Of a DNA stretch of 7,574 bases, positions 6,514-7,574 are shown piece after piece (the first letter of the stretch is position 1; every line of letters starts with the position of its first letter). The translations under genes were made by a program, and so were the position numbers. Where the stretch lies: positions 1-7,574 of the forward strand of contig JALSQB010000199.1 of NCBI GenBank assembly GCA_026985655.1, written 5' to 3'. Source of the DNA: Campylobacteraceae bacterium (GTDB lineage Bacteria; Campylobacterota; Campylobacteria; Campylobacterales; Sulfurovaceae). The notes under the pieces were generated by a model. It had not been told where the DNA came from. It worked only from the letters and a program-made list of their open reading frames with translations, and ran no database searches.

Positions 6514-7501
6514 ATTCATAGCCATAGTGCTTCATCTTTTATGTCTGGGAGCAGGGTATTTTTATATCGGACAAATAAAAAAAGCTTTTTTGTTTGTTCT
6601 TACTGTGGTACTATTAGTGATTATAGGTTTTTACTTAGAATTATATATTGATTTTATGATTCTTTTTGTAGAATTTATAGTGATTGTTCTATTTCTTTAC
6701 TCTTTTGTCGATATATGGAAATCATTTCCAATATCTGATGAAAAAGATTTAAAATATTCACAATGGTACTATGTGCTTGGATTTATGCTATTGTGGAGTA
6801 TGTTCCAATTTTTTATATCAAATAAATTAGACAATCTCCCAACACGAAACTTTGTTGTACCTGTATCGTCTATGAATAACACACTATTTAAAGGTGATTG
6901 GCTTACTGGAATTAAAAATGATGAATTACATAGAGGTGATATAGCCATTTTTAGAAATCCTATAACTCCAGATCTTTATTTGGTTAAGCGAGTTGTTGCC
7001 ATAGAAGATGATGAAATAATTTATCAAGATAAAAAACTTTTTATTCATTTTAGTGAAGGCGATGATTATATTAAAAAACATTTCTCTGCTAATAGTATTC
7101 AGAAAATTAAAAATAGATTATGGGTAAAAAATCCATATCAATTATCGAATCCTAATATTATTTATAAATCATCTAATCACAAAGGAATTTTTGAATATCT
7201 TTTATATCACAATGATTATATGAAAGGACTTCATCTTGAGGAATTATCTTCTGGTGATGGTTCAGAGAAAAAAATAAATGCTTTTTACACGAAAGTTGCA
7301 AAGAACAGTTTCTTTATGATGGGAGATAACCGAGACAACTCAAGAGATAGCCTCTTGTTTGGTAGTGTACCAAAAGAATATGTTTATGGTATTGTTAAAA
7401 AGGTATATTTTAATTACAAAAGTTGGAGTCGTTTTAATATAGAAGTGGATTACAAAGTACTAAGTTCCTTCTGTAAATTCCAACGAGCTTTTTGCTCATA
7501 A
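6503..7501 (+). CDS. Type I signal peptidase-like protease with extra N-terminal membrane helices
   Basis: A 332-residue Ser/Lys membrane protease of the LepB (S26) family, which cleaves signal peptides on the outer face of the cytoplasmic membrane. The nucleophile is S123 in VPVSSMNNTL and the general base is K162 in YLVKRVVAIEDDE. The C-terminal box is intact in outline (G274-DNRDNSRDS, then FGSVPKEYVYG). Two oddities: N126 stands where the family usually has Pro (SMxPTL), and L284 stands where Arg is usual in DSRxWG. Residues 1-110 add about four hydrophobic segments (about 5-22, 28-45, 50-70, 89-105), more than a housekeeping LepB; the first contains GAGYFYIGQIKKA, reminiscent of TM2-like modules. 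ATG 6503 is chosen, with ATG 6500 equally possible; a TTG at 6470 would overlap the previous gene by 44 bases. The last 16 residues or so overlap a minus-strand gene and look unnatural. It is probably a specialised enzyme acting on operon partners. Confidence 0.88.
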   Translation: MKNKFIAIVLHLLCLGAGYFYIGQIKKAFLFVLTVVLLVIIGFYLELYIDFMILFVEFIVIVLFLYSFVDIWKSFPISDEKDLKYSQWYYVLGFMLLWSMFQFFISNKLDNLPTRNFVVPVSSMNNTLFKGDWLTGIKNDELHRGDIAIFRNPITPDLYLVKRVVAIEDDEIIYQDKKLFIHFSEGDDYIKKHFSANSIQKIKNRLWVKNPYQLSNPNIIYKSSNHKGIFEYLLYHNDYMKGLHLEELSSGDGSEKKINAFYTKVAKNSFFMMGDNRDNSRDSLLFGSVPKEYVYGIVKKVYFNYKSWSRFNIEVDYKVLSSFCKFQRAFCS

Positions 7502-7574
7502 AGCTCATAAAAATAAGAACTTTTATAAATTGCCTCTTGTTCCAAAAAATGTTTTAAAACTCTTTTACGCCCAA
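7450..7574 (-). CDS. 3' end of a convergent gene, unknown product
   Basis: On the minus strand, one frame is open from the window edge to a TAA at 7450-7452 while the other two frames close within a few codons. The 40 visible residues (GRKRVLKHFLEQEAIYKSSY at the start, ARWNLQKELSTL at the end) have the charged and aromatic mix of a real helical C-terminus. The frame overlaps the last 52 bases of the signal peptidase-like gene. The fragment is too short to name a family. In AT-rich DNA an open frame of this length can occur by chance, so this call is moderate. Confidence 0.5.
   Translation of the reverse strand, partial: GRKRVLKHFLEQEAIYKSSYFYELYEQKARWNLQKELSTL

Noticed and set aside
7485..7506. 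Inverted repeat GAGCTTT/AAAGCTC with an 8-base loop at the convergent gene ends
   Set aside because: The stem is only 7 bp, AT-containing, lies within both reading frames, and no T-run follows it on either strand, so it is not a convincing terminator.

Overview
The window is AT-rich (very AT-rich after about base 2630) and packed with same-strand genes. Gaps are very short, starts overlap stops, and TTG and GTG starts are used beside AAGGA-type ribosome binding sites. Codon use and protein texture suggest a Campylobacterota bacterium (Sulfurimonas, Sulfurovum or Arcobacter-like). That is an impression from style; there is no taxonomic marker gene in the window.

Left module (1-2627): the end of an alpha-helical, HEAT-like repeat protein, followed with a 1-base stop/start overlap by a 546-residue protein with a C-terminal SWIM zinc finger. 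SWIM proteins of this kind are typically encoded beside a MoxR-type AAA ATPase and a vWA protein (compare E. coli yehL-yehP-yehQ), so such genes are predicted just upstream, outside the window.

Right module (2668-7501): six tightly spaced genes with lower GC. In order they are (A) a tail-anchored protein with a possible YbjN/type III secretion chaperone-like domain; (B) a trypsin/HtrA-like serine protease without a signal peptide, carrying a CxxC...CxxC zinc ribbon and a C-terminal domain of the same apparent kind as A; (C) a two-helix membrane protein with a YcxB-like domain; (D) a protein with a striking acid/Trp patch and a membrane hairpin; (E) a 95-residue coiled-coil plus two-TM protein whose hairpin resembles that of D; and (F) a type I signal peptidase-like Ser/Lys protease with extra N-terminal membrane helices. 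The set reads as a membrane-associated two-protease operon. I do not recognise the combination as a described system; the proposed mechanism (A recruiting B to the membrane) is inference.

Right edge (7450-7574): the end of a convergent minus-strand gene appears to overlap the last 52 bases of F. The final 16 or so residues of F are therefore antisense to that gene, which looks like a junction where the cassette meets older sequence. No tRNA, rRNA, CRISPR array, insertion sequence or convincing intrinsic terminator was seen, and no gap between genes exceeds about 40 bases.
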